Of a stretch of DNA of 64,000 nucleotides, positions 28,612 through 38,171 are shown piece by piece. A program made the position numbers and the translations under genes. Origin of the DNA: Paraburkholderia adhaesiva (lineage in GTDB: Bacteria > Pseudomonadota > Gammaproteobacteria > Burkholderiales > Burkholderiaceae); NCBI RefSeq assembly GCF_021390575.1, contig NZ_JAJEJQ010000001.1, forward strand, positions 2,270,501 through 2,334,500. The letters run 5' to 3'. The notes below the pieces were generated by a model. That model was not told the DNA's origin. It worked only from the letters and a program-made list of their open reading frames with translations, and searched no databases. Position 1 is the first letter of the stretch. Each line of letters opens with the position of its first letter.

Positions 28612-30324
28612 TTACTGGTTCTGGCCGTCGAGCTTGGCCTTCAGCAGCGCGCCCAGGTTCGTCGTGCCGGTGGCAGCCGCACCCGAGTCAACCGACATGC
28701 TGCGCAGTGCTTCTTGCTGCTCAGCCGAGTCCTTCGCCTTGATCGACAGGTTGATGCCACGCGACTTGCGATCGATGTTGATGATCATCGCGTTGACCTT
28801 GTCGCCTTCCTTCAGCACGTTGCGAGCATCTTCCACGCGATCTTGCGCGATTTCCGAAGCACGCAGGTAGCCTTCGACGTCGGCGTTCAGCGTGATCACA
28901 GCGCCCTTGGCGTCGACCGACTTGACGATACCGTCGACGATGGCACCCTTGTCGTTCATGGCAACGAAGTTGCTGAACGGGTCGCCTTCGAGCTGCTTGA
29001 TACCGAGCGAGATGCGTTCCTTCTCGACGTCGATGCCCAGAACCACAGCCTCGACTTCGTCGCCCTTCTTGTACTTGCGCACGGCTTCTTCGCCGGTTTC
29101 GCTCCACGACAGGTCGGAGAGGTGAACCAGGCCGTCGATGCCGCCAGGCAGACCGATGAACACGCCGAAGTCGGTGATCGACTTGATCGCGCCCTGGAGC
29201 TTGTCGCCCTTCTTGAAGTTGCGGCTGAAGTCATCCCACGGATTCGGCTTGCACTGCTTCATGCCGAGGCTGATACGGCGGCGGTCTTCGTCGATCTCGA
29301 GGACCATGACTTCGACTTCGTCGCCCAGCTGGACAACCTTCGACGGAGCAACGTTCTTGTTGGTCCAGTCCATTTCCGAAACGTGGACGAGGCCTTCGAT
29401 GCCCGACTCGACTTCGACGAACGCGCCGTAGTCGGTGATGTTCGTGACCTTGCCGAACAGGCGCGTGCCCGACGGGTAACGGCGCGAGATGCCTTCCCAC
29501 GGATCGTCGCCCAGTTGCTTGATACCGAGCGAAACGCGGTTCTTTTCCTGGTCGAACTTGAGGATCTTAGCCGTGACTTCCTGGCCAACCGACAGCACTT
29601 CCGACGGGTGACGCACGCGACGCCATGCGATGTCGGTGATGTGCAGCAGGCCGTCGATGCCGCCGAGGTCCACGAACGCGCCGTAGTCGGTGATGTTCTT
29701 GACCACGCCGTTGACGATCGCGCCTTCCTTCAGCGTTTCGAGCAGCTTTGCGCGCTCTTCGCCTTGCGTGGCTTCGATCACTGCGCGGCGCGACAGCACG
29801 ACGTTGTTACGCTTGCGGTCGAGCTTGATGACGCGGAATTCGAGGGTCTTGCCTTCGTACGGCGTCGTGTCCTTGACCGGACGCGTGTCGACGAGCGAAC
29901 CCGGCAGGAACGCGCGGATGCCGTTGACCATGACGGTCATGCCGCCCTTGACCTTGCCCGTGATCGTGCCGGTCACGAGTTCGTTGTTGTCGAGAGCCTT
30001 TTCCAGCGACAGCCACGAAGCGAGACGCTTCGCCTTGTCGCGCGACAGGATCGTGTCGCCGTAGCCGTTTTCCAGCGCGTCGATCGCGACGGAAACGAAA
30101 TCGCCCGCCTGAACCTCAACCTCGCCTGCGTCGTTCAGGAATTCCTCGAGCGGAATGTAAGCCTCGGACTTCAGGCCAGCGTTGACGACCACGAAGTTGT
30201 GGTCAACGCGCACGACTTCGGCGGAGATAACTTCGCCGGCGCGCATGTCCTGGCGGGTCAGCGACTCTTCGAACAGAGCCGCGAAAGATTCGGTATTGGG
30301 GGTGGAGGTTTGCAGGTCGGACAT
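28612..30324 (-). CDS. rpsA: 30S ribosomal protein S1
   Basis: 570 aa from the ATG at 30324 ([20 protein letters not shown]); a second ATG 7 codons before it (30345 region, MQIQIF) cannot be excluded. Six S1 (OB-fold) repeats are visible with the repeated pattern [20 protein letters not shown] / [20 protein letters not shown] and VHSDLSW-like ends. S1 brings structured mRNAs to the 30S subunit. It is preceded by cmk and followed by ihfB. In E. coli S1 represses its own translation through a structured leader; the 210-base leader here (30325-30534) may do the same. Confidence 0.98.
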   Translation of the reverse strand: MSDLQTSTPNTESFAALFEESLTRQDMRAGEVISAEVVRVDHNFVVVNAGLKSEAYIPLEEFLNDAGEVEVQAGDFVSVAIDALENGYGDTILSRDKAKRLASWLSLEKALDNNELVTGTITGKVKGGMTVMVNGIRAFLPGSLVDTRPVKDTTPYEGKTLEFRVIKLDRKRNNVVLSRRAVIEATQGEERAKLLETLKEGAIVNGVVKNITDYGAFVDLGGIDGLLHITDIAWRRVRHPSEVLSVGQEVTAKILKFDQEKNRVSLGIKQLGDDPWEGISRRYPSGTRLFGKVTNITDYGAFVEVESGIEGLVHVSEMDWTNKNVAPSKVVQLGDEVEVMVLEIDEDRRRISLGMKQCKPNPWDDFSRNFKKGDKLQGAIKSITDFGVFIGLPGGIDGLVHLSDLSWSETGEEAVRKYKKGDEVEAVVLGIDVEKERISLGIKQLEGDPFSNFVAMNDKGAIVDGIVKSVDAKGAVITLNADVEGYLRASEIAQDRVEDARNVLKEGDKVNAMIINIDRKSRGINLSIKAKDSAEQQEALRSMSVDSGAAATGTTNLGALLKAKLDGQNQ

Positions 30325-30470
30325 AAAAATCTGGATTTGCATGGATTTTGCGCGGCGATTTACTGCAGCTTTCACTGCATGCCGGTCATACGACCGGTTG
30401 CGCCTTCTTGCCGGAACACCTGTTCACAGCGCAACTGCAAAATGCCATACGGGGTTAAAGGGTTTAACAC

Positions 30471-30492
30471 ACGCACCGCTCACGCGGAGCAC
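30471..30492 (-). other. Hairpin downstream of cmk in the rpsA leader region
   Basis: On the minus strand GCTCCGC-GTGA-GCGGTGC forms a 7-bp stem with one mismatch and a GNRA-type loop. It shares a 13-base core (CCGCTCACGCGGA on the plus strand) with the hairpin after gyrA at 38172-38191. It has no T run, so termination would be partial at best. Confidence 0.4.
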
Positions 30493-30534
30493 CACTGCTA
30501 CTTCTTACTACTACTGCTTTTACGACTCTTCAAC

Positions 30535-31254
30535 TCACGCTGGCCTGGCTTGCCCGTCGTGATGACGGAGCGGCATCGCGTGGCTTTCCCGGTACCACTG
30601 CACCACCTGATCGACCGCTTGATCGATCGATAGCGCCGAGGTATCGAGCAGCATTGCATCCTCCGCAGGCTTGAGCGGCGCGGCTGCGCGACCACTGTCG
30701 CGCGCATCGCGTTCACGCAAATCCCGGAGTAAGTCATCCATATTAGCAGAAAATCCCTTCTGGATCAATTGCTTATGCCGGCGGGCCGCGCGGGCCTCCA
30801 CACTGGCGGTCAGAAACACCTTCAGGACGGCATCCGGGAAGATCACCGTGCCCATGTCGCGGCCGTCCGCGACGAGTCCCGGCAGCTTGCGGAACGCCCG
30901 CTGGCGCGCCACCAGCGCCGCGCGCACCTGCGGATGCGCCGCGATCACCGACGCCCGGTTGCCGACCGCCTCCTGGCGAATTTCGCTCGACACGTCCGCA
31001 CCGTCGAGCTGTGCGAGCCCTTCGCGGAACGTGATGTGCAGGTCGTCGACGAGCTTGGCCAACCCGTCGGCGTTGTCGGGCTCGATTGCATAGCGCACGC
31101 TCGCGAGCGCCGCGAGGCGGTACAGCGCGCCGCTATCGAGCAGGTGAAACCCGAGATGCGCGGCGACCAGCGTGGCCACCGTGCCCTTGCCGGATGCGGT
31201 CGGACCGTCGATCGCGATGACGGGGGTTGGATAAAAGGGGCGGGACGATTTCAT
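30535..31254 (-). CDS. cmk: Cytidylate kinase
   Basis: 239 aa. The P-loop [18 protein letters not shown] is at residues 14-31. The nucleotide and LID regions show [20 protein letters not shown] and a basic [13 protein letters not shown]. The enzyme phosphorylates CMP and dCMP. It lies 19 bases before (downstream of) aroA and upstream of rpsA, the conserved aroA-cmk-rpsA order. Length is slightly above the E. coli enzyme (227 aa). Confidence 0.96.
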   Translation of the reverse strand: MKSSRPFYPTPVIAIDGPTASGKGTVATLVAAHLGFHLLDSGALYRLAALASVRYAIEPDNADGLAKLVDDLHITFREGLAQLDGADVSSEIRQEAVGNRASVIAAHPQVRAALVARQRAFRKLPGLVADGRDMGTVIFPDAVLKVFLTASVEARAARRHKQLIQKGFSANMDDLLRDLRERDARDSGRAAAPLKPAEDAMLLDTSALSIDQAVDQVVQWYRESHAMPLRHHDGQARPA

Positions 31255-31273
31255 GCTGGCGACGAACTCGGCT

Positions 31274-32578
31274 TCAAGGTTGCGTGAGCGTAAGGAAACG
31301 CTCGAAGTAATCGGGGAACGTCTTGCCGACGCATTTCGGATCGTTGATGCGCACCGGCACGCCGCCGAGGCTCACGAGCGAGAAACACATCGCCATGCGG
31401 TGGTCGTCGTAGGTGTCGATGGCGGCGTTCGGCGTGAGTTGTGCGGGCGGACGCACGATCAGGTAGTCGGGGCCCTCTTCCACATCGGCGCCGACCTTGC
31501 GCAGTTCTTTCGCCATCGCGGCGATGCGGTCGGTTTCCTTCACGCGCCAGCTCGCGATGTTGCGCAGCGTCGTCGCGCCGTCCGCAAACAGTCCTGCTAC
31601 GGCGATCGTCATCGCGGCGTCGGGGATCAGGTTGAAGTCCATATCGATCGGCGCGAGCTTGCCGTGGTCGTTGCCGATGCCGCGAACCTCGATCCAGTCG
31701 TCCGCCATCGTCACGTTCGCGCCCATGCGGCCGAGCGCTTCGGCAAAGCCGATGTCGCCCTGAATGCTCGCGCGACCCACGCCCTCCACGCGCACGGGCC
31801 CGCCACCGATCGCACCCGCGGCGAGGAAATACGAAGCCGACGAGGCGTCGCCCTCGACCATGATCTTGCCCGGCGACTGATAACGCACGCCGGACGGCAC
31901 TTCGAAGCGATGCCAGCCGTGACGTGTCACCGTCACGCCAAAGCGCTCCATCAGCTTGATCGTGATCTCGATGTACGGCTTCGAGATCAATTCGCCTTCC
32001 ACCTGGACGACGCTCACGCCGTCCTGGGCACGCACGAGCGGCAGCGTCATCAGGAGCGCCGTGAGGAACTGGCTCGACACGTCGCCGCGCACGCGGATGG
32101 GCTCATTCACCGTGATCTGCGACGGACGGATGCGCAGCGGCGGAAATCCCTCGTTCTCCTCATAGTCGATCGTGGCGCCGATCTGGCGCAGACCGTCCAC
32201 GAGATCGCCGATGGGCCGCTCGTGCATGCGCGGCACGCCGTGGATGCGATAGTCGCCGCCGTTGACCGCGAGCGCGGCCGTAAGCGGCCGCACTGCGGTG
32301 CCTGCGTTACCGAGGAACAGATCGGCACGGCGCGCTGTGAACGCACCGCGCGTGCCCTGCACGACGCAGGTGTCGCCGTCGATCCTGAGCTTCACGCCGA
32401 GCGTCTGAAGCGCGTCGAGCATGACGCGCGTGTCGTCGGAGTCGAGCAGGTTCGTGATCGTCGTCTCGCCTTCGGCCAACGCCGCGAGCAGCAGCACGCG
32501 GTTCGAGATGCTCTTCGAGCCGGGTAGACGGATCGTGCCGGCCGCATGGGAGAACGGTCCGAGATCGAGATATTCCAT
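31274..32578 (-). CDS. aroA: 3-phosphoshikimate 1-carboxyvinyltransferase (EPSP synthase)
   Basis: 434 aa. The shikimate-3-phosphate site appears as [20 protein letters not shown] at residues 19-38, the PEP site [20 protein letters not shown] with the conserved hinge, and the late motif [20 protein letters not shown]. The hinge reads GNAGTAVRP, the class I type. The enzyme joins PEP to shikimate-3-phosphate in the chorismate pathway. It follows tyrA by 53 bases in the aromatic operon serC-pheA-hisC-tyrA-aroA. Confidence 0.97.
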   Translation of the reverse strand: MEYLDLGPFSHAAGTIRLPGSKSISNRVLLLAALAEGETTITNLLDSDDTRVMLDALQTLGVKLRIDGDTCVVQGTRGAFTARRADLFLGNAGTAVRPLTAALAVNGGDYRIHGVPRMHERPIGDLVDGLRQIGATIDYEENEGFPPLRIRPSQITVNEPIRVRGDVSSQFLTALLMTLPLVRAQDGVSVVQVEGELISKPYIEITIKLMERFGVTVTRHGWHRFEVPSGVRYQSPGKIMVEGDASSASYFLAAGAIGGGPVRVEGVGRASIQGDIGFAEALGRMGANVTMADDWIEVRGIGNDHGKLAPIDMDFNLIPDAAMTIAVAGLFADGATTLRNIASWRVKETDRIAAMAKELRKVGADVEEGPDYLIVRPPAQLTPNAAIDTYDDHRMAMCFSLVSLGGVPVRINDPKCVGKTFPDYFERFLTLTQP

Positions 32579-32631
32579 GAACGTGTCCTGAGAGTTCGGT
32601 CGGGCGCTGGTTTATCGGCTCATTTGCCGGC

Positions 32632-33555
32632 TTATTTGTCGGGGGCCGCATCGGCGGCGCGCTTGCCGCCGCGCTCCTGCCACGCGGTACGCGCCGCACG
32701 CGATCGCGCAAACAGCGTCTCGAGCGCGGCGCCGTCGCCGGCGTCGATAGCGGCACGCAGTTTCGCGAGCACTTCAGTGTAGCCGTCGAGTTCGGCGAGC
32801 AGCGCGCTACGGTTCGCGAGGCAGACGTCGCGCCACATTTCGGGGCTCGACGCTGCGATGCGCGTGAAATCGCGGAAGCCGCCTGCCGCGAATGACAACT
32901 TGAGTTCAGCATCGGGCGACGCGAGGATCTGATCGACGAGCGCGAACGACAACACGTGCGGCAGATGGCTCACCGACGCAAATACGCGGTCATGCTGCGC
33001 GGCGCTCATCGTGCCGATCACGGCTCCGACCTCGCGCCACATCGCGGCAATGCGCTCGACGGCTTCGGGTGCATTCTCCGCGAGCGGGCACAGCACGACG
33101 TTGCGGCCGACGTAGAGTTCGGGCAGCGCGGCCTCGACGCCGCTCGACTCGCGGCCCGCGATCGGATGCCCCGGAACGAACTGGGCGATGCGCGTGCCGA
33201 GCACCAAGCGCGCGGCGTCGATCACGTCGCTCTTGGTGCTGCCCGCGTCGGTGATGAGCGTCTGCGCTTCGAGGTGCGGCACGATGCGTTCGAGCAACGC
33301 GCGCGTCTGCGCAACAGGCGCGGCGAGCAGCACGATATCGGCGCCCTTGAGCGCTTCGGCGAGAGCCGCATCGTCATCGAGCGTTGCCGCGGCGTCGATC
33401 ACGCCCAACTCGAGCGCGCGCTCGACCGCATGCAGACGTCGCCCTACGCCGATCACGCGCCCTTTTGCGCCACGCTCGCGCAAGCCGCGCGCAAGCGATC
33501 CGCCAATCAGGCCGACGCCGAAGATCACCAGTTTGCTGAAGGAAAACGCGCTCAC
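32632..33555 (-). CDS. tyrA: Prephenate dehydrogenase family protein
   Basis: 307 aa from the GTG at 33555 (VSAFSFSKLVIFGVGLIGGS); no ATG fits, and an upstream open stretch of 33 codons reaches into hisC. The Rossmann motif IFGVGLIGGSLARGL is at residues about 9-23. Substrate-side landmarks are DAGSTKSDVIDAAR, FVPGHPIAGRESSGVEAA and SHLPHVLSFALVD. It oxidises prephenate (or arogenate) to the tyrosine precursor. It lacks the chorismate mutase domain of E. coli TyrA; that activity is supplied by PheA here. It lies 34 bases after hisC. Confidence 0.94.
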   Translation of the reverse strand: MSAFSFSKLVIFGVGLIGGSLARGLRERGAKGRVIGVGRRLHAVERALELGVIDAAATLDDDAALAEALKGADIVLLAAPVAQTRALLERIVPHLEAQTLITDAGSTKSDVIDAARLVLGTRIAQFVPGHPIAGRESSGVEAALPELYVGRNVVLCPLAENAPEAVERIAAMWREVGAVIGTMSAAQHDRVFASVSHLPHVLSFALVDQILASPDAELKLSFAAGGFRDFTRIAASSPEMWRDVCLANRSALLAELDGYTEVLAKLRAAIDAGDGAALETLFARSRAARTAWQERGGKRAADAAPDK

Positions 33556-33589
33556 GACATCACCGGAAGGAGGAAAACAAGGGCGGCAC

Positions 33590-34702
33590 TCATGCTCTCG
33601 CAAGAGTGCGCTCGAGCGCGGTGAGAAACGCTGCATTTTCTTCGGGCAGGCCAATCGTCACGCGCAGCCACTGCGGCAGCCCGTAGTTGCCGACCGGCCG
33701 TACGATCACACCCTCTTTGAGCAATTCGAGGTTCACGCGATCGCCCGCGCCATTGTCATTGCCCACCCGCACCAGGACGAAGTTGCCGTCCGACGGCACG
33801 TATTCGAGGCCAAGACGCTCGAACGCGGCGGTCAGCGTCCGATAGCCTTCGGCGTTCAGCGCGGCGCTCTTCTGCAGAAATTCCGCATCGCCGAGCGCGG
33901 CGATCGCCGCGGCTTGCGCGAGCGTGTTCACGTTGAACGGCTGGCGCAGACGGTTCAGCAGATCGGTCAGTGCAGGCTGGGCGATGGCAAAGCCGATGCG
34001 CAGGCCCGCAAGCCCATAGGCCTTCGAGAACGTGCGCGAGACGACCAGGTTCGGATAGCGACGCACCCACGCGATCGAGTCGTAACGCTTGCCGGCGGCG
34101 AGATACTCCGTGTACGCCTCGTCGAGAACCACCACGACGTCTCGCGGCACCTTCGCGATGAACGCTTCGAGCGCCGCACCGTCGATGAAGGTGCCGGTCG
34201 GGTTGTTCGGATTCGCGACGAAGATTAGGCGCGTGTCGTCAGCGATGTCCGCGAGCATCGCGTCGAGGTCGTGACCGTACTGCACGGCAGGCGTCACAAG
34301 ATGGCGCGCGCCCACACCCTGCGTGGCGAGCGCGTAGACCGCGAACGAGTACTGCGAGTAGACGATCGACTGACCGCGCTCGACGAACGCATGCGCCGCG
34401 ATTTCGAGAATGTCGTTGCTGCCGTTGCCGAGCGTGATCCACTCGGGCGGCACGTCGTAGCGCGCGGCCAGCGCGGCCTTCAGTTCGAACGCGTTCGAAT
34501 CCGGATAACGACCCAGATCGCTCGCTGCCTGCGCCATCGCGCGCTGCGCCGACTCGGGCATGCCGAGCGGATTCTCGTTCGACGCCAGCTTCACGATACG
34601 CGCCTCGTCGAGCCCGAATTGCCGGGCGACTTCCGAAATCGGCTTGCCCGCGATATATGGCGCGATTGCGCGCACGTATTCAGGGCCGAATTGCGTTGTC
34701 AT
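33590..34702 (-). CDS. hisC: Histidinol-phosphate aminotransferase (aromatic operon copy)
   Basis: 370 aa. A fold-type I aminotransferase with LASNENPLGMPESAQRAMAQ, the GNGSNDILEIAAHAF loop, NPNNPTGTF, DEAYTEY and the PLP lysine in SRTFSKAYGLAGLRIGFA. Enzymes of this family in aromatic operons often transaminate phenylpyruvate and 4-hydroxyphenylpyruvate as well as histidinol phosphate, and the neighbours (pheA, tyrA) point that way. The ATG at 34702 has AGGAG nine bases upstream. That ribosome binding site directly abuts the first unit of the 49-bp hairpin array at 34712-34956, so hisC is the gene most likely to be affected by the array. Confidence 0.94.
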   Translation of the reverse strand: MTTQFGPEYVRAIAPYIAGKPISEVARQFGLDEARIVKLASNENPLGMPESAQRAMAQAASDLGRYPDSNAFELKAALAARYDVPPEWITLGNGSNDILEIAAHAFVERGQSIVYSQYSFAVYALATQGVGARHLVTPAVQYGHDLDAMLADIADDTRLIFVANPNNPTGTFIDGAALEAFIAKVPRDVVVVLDEAYTEYLAAGKRYDSIAWVRRYPNLVVSRTFSKAYGLAGLRIGFAIAQPALTDLLNRLRQPFNVNTLAQAAAIAALGDAEFLQKSAALNAEGYRTLTAAFERLGLEYVPSDGNFVLVRVGNDNGAGDRVNLELLKEGVIVRPVGNYGLPQWLRVTIGLPEENAAFLTALERTLARA

Positions 34703-34711
34703 GCGTTTCTC

Positions 34712-34956
34712 CTGTCGATCGCACTTAGTGCTTCAGCACTTAGTGCGATCCCATGCAAAGCTGTCGACCGCACTTGGTGCTTCAGCACTTAGTGCGGTCC
34801 CATGCAAAGCTGTCGATCGCACCTAGTACTTCAGCACCTGGTGCGATCCCATGCAAAGCTGTCGATGCCAGTTGGCGCTTTAGCGCTTACTGGCATCCCA
34901 TGCAGAGCGGTCGATGACAGTTAGCGATTTACCGCTCACTGTCAGCCCATGCAGAG
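34712..34956 (-). repeat. Array of five 49-bp structured repeats with covarying hairpins
   Basis: Five head-to-tail units start at 34712, 34761, 34810, 34859 and 34908, each exactly 49 bases. In every unit positions 6-21 pair with 24-39 around a 2-base tip; positions 40-49 plus 1-5 of the next unit form a linker that is invariant in units 1-3 (CCATGCAAAG then CTGTC) and differs by two bases in units 4-5. Stem changes are compensated. Position pair 8/37 is T-A or C-G, 9/36 is C-G or G-C, 10/35 is G-C, C-G or A-T, 13/32 is C-G or G-C, 14/31 is T-A or C-G, and 18/27 is T-A or C-G. Pair 15/30 is T-T in four units and T-C in the fifth, that is, always unpaired. The array lies inside the pheA-hisC intercistronic RNA. 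A 49-base period excludes coding. The function is unknown. Confidence 0.93.
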
Positions 34957-34999
34957 CCCGGCCACAGGCCCAATGGCATCAGCGGATCTGTATCAGAAC

Positions 35000-35018
35000 G
35001 GCGGCGCCGTGCGCCGCC
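35000..35018 (-). other. Hairpin immediately after the pheA stop codon
   Basis: GGCGGCGC / GCGCCGCC with loop CGT gives an 8-bp perfect GC stem that ends one base from the pheA TAA (35019-35021, read on the minus strand). There is no T run. It precedes the 49-bp array on the transcript and could protect the upstream mRNA's 3' end. Confidence 0.5.
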
Positions 35019-36101
35019 TTAGCGCGTGCGAGGATACGAGCCGAGGATCTTCAGATACGCGGCCTTCTTGCCCAGCTCGTCGAGCGCAGCGACCACGCCG
35101 GGATCATCGCGATGGCCTTCGAAGTCGATGTAGAAGTAGTACTCCCACGTACCGACGCGCGCCGGACGCGACTCGAAGCGCGTCATCGACACACCGTAGC
35201 GTGCTAGCGGCTCGAGCAGCTTGTAGACGGCACCCGGTTCGTTCTTCACCGATACGATCATCGACGTCTGGTCATGGCCCGACGGCCCCGACAGCTGCTT
35301 GCCGATCATCACGAAACGCGTGCGGTTATGCGGATCGTCCTGAATCAACGCGTTCGAGATCAAGAGTCCGTAGTGCGTGGCGGCGCGCTCGCCGGCAATG
35401 GCCGCGACGGTCGGGTCAGCCGCGGCAAGACGCGCGGCCTCGGCGTTGCTCGAAACGGTCTGCCGCTCCAGTTGTGGCACGTTCGCCGTCAGCCAGTGCT
35501 GGCACTGCGCGAGCGCCTGCGGATGCGCGCACACGCGCGTCACGCCGGTCAGGTTCCCGCTTTGCGTCATGAGATTGTGCTGGATTGGCAGCGCAATCTC
35601 GCCGCCGATCACGAGCTGCGTCTCGAGGAACAGGTCGAGCGTGCGCGACACGGCGCCCTCCGCCGAATTCTCGACCGGCACGACGCCGAACTCGGCTGCA
35701 CCCGCTTCCACCGAGCGGAACACCTCGTCGATCGACGGGCACGGCAGGCCTTCGATCGACTGGCCGAAGTACGCGTACATCGCCTGCTCGGTGTACGTAC
35801 CCACCGGGCCGAGATAGGCGGCAGTGAGCGTCTTTTCGAGCGAGCGGCTCGCGGCCATGATCTCGCGCCAGATCGCGCTGATGTGATCATTGCCGAGCGG
35901 CCCCGCGCTCAACTCCTGCAGGCGCGCGATGACCTGCAGTTCGCGCTCGGGACGGAACACCGGCGCGTTGTAGTGCTTCTTGACCTCGCCCACTTCGAGC
36001 GCGACCGCCGCCCGCTGGTTCAGCAGTGCGATGAGCTGCGTATCGATCGCGTCGATACGCTCGCGCAGTGGTTTGAGTTTTGAATTGAGTTCGTCGTCCA
36101 T
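35019..36101 (-). CDS. pheA: Bifunctional chorismate mutase / prephenate dehydratase (P-protein)
   Basis: 360 aa from the ATG at 36101 (MDDELNSKLKPLRERIDAID); a start five codons earlier is less likely. Residues 1-85 are an AroQ chorismate mutase helix bundle. Residues about 92-270 are the prephenate dehydratase with AYLGPVGTYTEQAMYAYFGQ, VPVENSAEGAVSRTLDLF and the catalytic TRF in HNRTRFVMIGKQ. Residues 275-355 form the ACT regulatory domain with the ESRP motif (TRFESRPARVGTWEYYFYID) that binds phenylalanine for feedback inhibition. It follows serC by 40 bases. Confidence 0.97.
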   Translation of the reverse strand: MDDELNSKLKPLRERIDAIDTQLIALLNQRAAVALEVGEVKKHYNAPVFRPERELQVIARLQELSAGPLGNDHISAIWREIMAASRSLEKTLTAAYLGPVGTYTEQAMYAYFGQSIEGLPCPSIDEVFRSVEAGAAEFGVVPVENSAEGAVSRTLDLFLETQLVIGGEIALPIQHNLMTQSGNLTGVTRVCAHPQALAQCQHWLTANVPQLERQTVSSNAEAARLAAADPTVAAIAGERAATHYGLLISNALIQDDPHNRTRFVMIGKQLSGPSGHDQTSMIVSVKNEPGAVYKLLEPLARYGVSMTRFESRPARVGTWEYYFYIDFEGHRDDPGVVAALDELGKKAAYLKILGSYPRTR

Positions 36102-36141
36102 GCGTGAAACCGGCAATCAGAAAGGATGCGCGAGGAAGCGC

Positions 36142-37224
36142 TCACGCGTGCTTTGCTTCGAATTCCGACATGTACTCGACCAGTGCTTTCACTGCATCGA
36201 GCGGCACCGCGTTGTAAATCGACGCCCGCATGCCGCCGACGGACTTGTGGCCCTTCAGCTGCAACAGCCCGCGCGCCTTCGCGCCGGCAAGGAAATCTTC
36301 GTTACGTGTTTCGTCGGCGAGGAAGAACGGGACGTTCATCCGCGAGCGCGCGCGGCGCTCCACCTTGTTGATGTAGAAGCTGCTCGCGTCGATCGCGTCG
36401 TAGAGCAGCTTCGATTTTTCTATGGCGCGAGCCTCCATGGCGGCGAGACCGCCCTGGCGCTTCAACCACTTGAACACAAGCCCGGAGATATAGATCGCGT
36501 AGGTCGGCGGCGTATTGAACATGGAGTTGTTCGCGGCGACCGTCTTCCATTCGAACGCGGACGGGCAGATCGACATCGCGCGATCGAGCAGGTCCTCGCG
36601 CACAATCACGACCGTTACGCCGGCCATGCCGATGTTCTTCTGCGCGCCGCCGTAGAGCACGCCGTATTTGGCGATGTCCATCGGACGCGACAGGATGTGC
36701 GAGGAGGCGTCCGCGACGAGCGGAATGTCACCGAGATCCGGAATTTCGAAGGTCTCGACGCCGTCGATCGTCTCGTTCGTGCACAGGTGCACGTAAGCGG
36801 GATCGTCGGAAAGCTGCCACTCGCTTTTCGGCGGCGAGTGCGTGAACCCCTCGGCCGTGCGGCCCGTCGCGGCGATATGCGCCGCGCCGTACTTGAGCGC
36901 TTCCTTCTGCGACTTCTGCGACCACGAGCCGGTGATCACAAAGTCGGCGCGCGGCTTCACACCGAACAGGTTGAGCGGAACGATGGCGTTTTCGCCGATA
37001 CCGCCGCCCTGCAGAAACAGGATGTGGTGGCTCGCCGGGACCTCCATCAGTTCACGCAGGTCGAGCAGCGCCTCGCTGTGAATCTGCATGAATTCCGGGC
37101 CGCGATGGCTCATTTCCATCACGCTCATGCCGCTGCCGTGCCAGTCGAGCATTTCATCGGCGGCCTGGCGCAGCACCTCTTCGGGCAAGGCAGCAGGTCC
37201 GGCGGAGAAGTTGAAGACGCGCAT
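36142..37224 (-). CDS. serC: Phosphoserine aminotransferase
   Basis: 360 aa, beginning [20 protein letters not shown]. The PLP lysine is in [20 protein letters not shown], with [14 protein letters not shown] and [20 protein letters not shown] as the other family marks. The enzyme makes O-phospho-L-serine and also serves in pyridoxal phosphate synthesis. It heads the serC-pheA-hisC-tyrA-aroA transcript, and AGGAG-type sequence precedes the ATG. The DUF2059 gene upstream is closed off by a terminator at 37283-37323, so the operon promoter must be in 37225-37285. Confidence 0.97.
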   Translation of the reverse strand: MRVFNFSAGPAALPEEVLRQAADEMLDWHGSGMSVMEMSHRGPEFMQIHSEALLDLRELMEVPASHHILFLQGGGIGENAIVPLNLFGVKPRADFVITGSWSQKSQKEALKYGAAHIAATGRTAEGFTHSPPKSEWQLSDDPAYVHLCTNETIDGVETFEIPDLGDIPLVADASSHILSRPMDIAKYGVLYGGAQKNIGMAGVTVVIVREDLLDRAMSICPSAFEWKTVAANNSMFNTPPTYAIYISGLVFKWLKRQGGLAAMEARAIEKSKLLYDAIDASSFYINKVERRARSRMNVPFFLADETRNEDFLAGAKARGLLQLKGHKSVGGMRASIYNAVPLDAVKALVEYMSEFEAKHA

Positions 37225-37282
37225 CGTAAGGAGATCCCCGAGGCAGGCGCTGCGGCAAATAAGGCCGGAAACCGCGCCCGAA

Positions 37283-37323
37283 AAAGAAAATGGCCGTCTG
37301 CGCTTGCGCGCAAACAGCCATTA
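37283..37323 (-). terminator. Terminator of the DUF2059 gene
   Basis: On the minus strand AATGGCTGTTTGCGC pairs with GCGCAGACGGCCATT around GCAA (with G-U pairs), followed by a T-rich TTCTTTTT. It lies about 130 bases past the DUF2059 gene stop and about 60 bases upstream of serC. Confidence 0.8.
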
Positions 37324-37453
37324 TCGCACTGTCACCGGGAACCCGCCAACGCAGGTCCGGCGGCGGTTGGCGACGATCGAACCCCGAAACGTATGTCCGG
37401 GGCCGACGCGCCTGCGTTCGACCGCCGCCTTTCGACCGCGGTCTTCAGGCCAA

Positions 37454-38059
37454 TTACTTGGCCGGCTTGACCGCTGCGACTTCCTTGTCAGCCTGGTCAC
37501 GCGTCGCCTTGATCGATGCCGGCATGTACTTCTGCATCAGGCTGTTGACGACGTCACGGCCCACCTGGTCCTGGACCTGGATGAACTTGCGGCCGGTCGG
37601 GCTGCGGTAGAACGTGGTCAGGTCCTTGATTTCCTGAACGCTGTAGTACTTGGCGTAGGCTTCGTACTGAGCTTGCATTGCGTCCTGCTTGAACGCGTCG
37701 GTCGTGAAGACCTGGCCTGCACCGTCAACCAGCTTCGGCACGGCGGTCTTTTGCAGCGTCGGGACGGAAGCCTGCTTTTGCTTGTCCGTCAGCGTCTTGT
37801 TTTCCGACAGCGCGTCCGACAGGATCGCCGGGACGAGCTGCTTGGCTTGCATCTGCGCGCTGTTACCGATTGCGCCAACAAGCTTTTCCGCATCGATCGC
37901 ATCGAGCAGGTCCTTGATCGCGGCTTGCTTGGCCGGATCAACCGGTGCGGCAGCAGCTGCCGGTGCCTGGGCAGGCGCCTGGGTCGAGAGCGCCTGGGCC
38001 ATGGCAAACGTCGGCACGAGAGCGGCCAGCAACAAAACCTGCTTGAATCGTTTTTGCAT
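37454..38059 (-). CDS. DUF2059-domain exported protein
   Basis: 201 aa from the second of two tandem ATGs (38059; the first is 38062), with GGGAG upstream. A signal peptide covers residues 1-21 (MQKRFKQVLLLAALVPTFAMA). An Ala/Pro/Gln-rich linker follows, then a helical body. DUF2059 is recognisable in the C-terminal half (YEAYAKYYSVQEIKDLTTFY, RSPTGRKFIQVQDQVGRDV). The function is unknown; the protein is probably periplasmic. The position between gyrA and serC is conserved in Burkholderiaceae as far as I recall. Confidence 0.85.
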   Translation of the reverse strand: MQKRFKQVLLLAALVPTFAMAQALSTQAPAQAPAAAAAPVDPAKQAAIKDLLDAIDAEKLVGAIGNSAQMQAKQLVPAILSDALSENKTLTDKQKQASVPTLQKTAVPKLVDGAGQVFTTDAFKQDAMQAQYEAYAKYYSVQEIKDLTTFYRSPTGRKFIQVQDQVGRDVVNSLMQKYMPASIKATRDQADKEVAAVKPAK

Positions 38060-38171
38060 CATTACTCCCACACATGAGAAATTAGTCGAACTGCCTGCCC
38101 TGCGGACCGCGAGATGCGTCATTCGCACCCGACCGGTGCCGCACGGGGCCATTCATTACATTCTTAAGCAA

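Noticed and set aside
28714..30633. A 639-codon plus-strand frame opposite rpsA
   Set aside because: Shadow of rpsA; its apparent repeats are merely the reverse complement of the S1 repeats.
34712..34956. CRISPR-like look: five regular units with a conserved 16-base part and a variable 33-base part
   Set aside because: The variable parts are self-complementary hairpin arms that covary, not unrelated spacers; the unit is a fixed 49 bases; and there are no cas genes in the window.
34712..34956. A leader peptide or repeat protein encoded in the array
   Set aside because: The 49-base period is not a multiple of three, so no frame is kept through the array, and the compensatory changes ignore codons.
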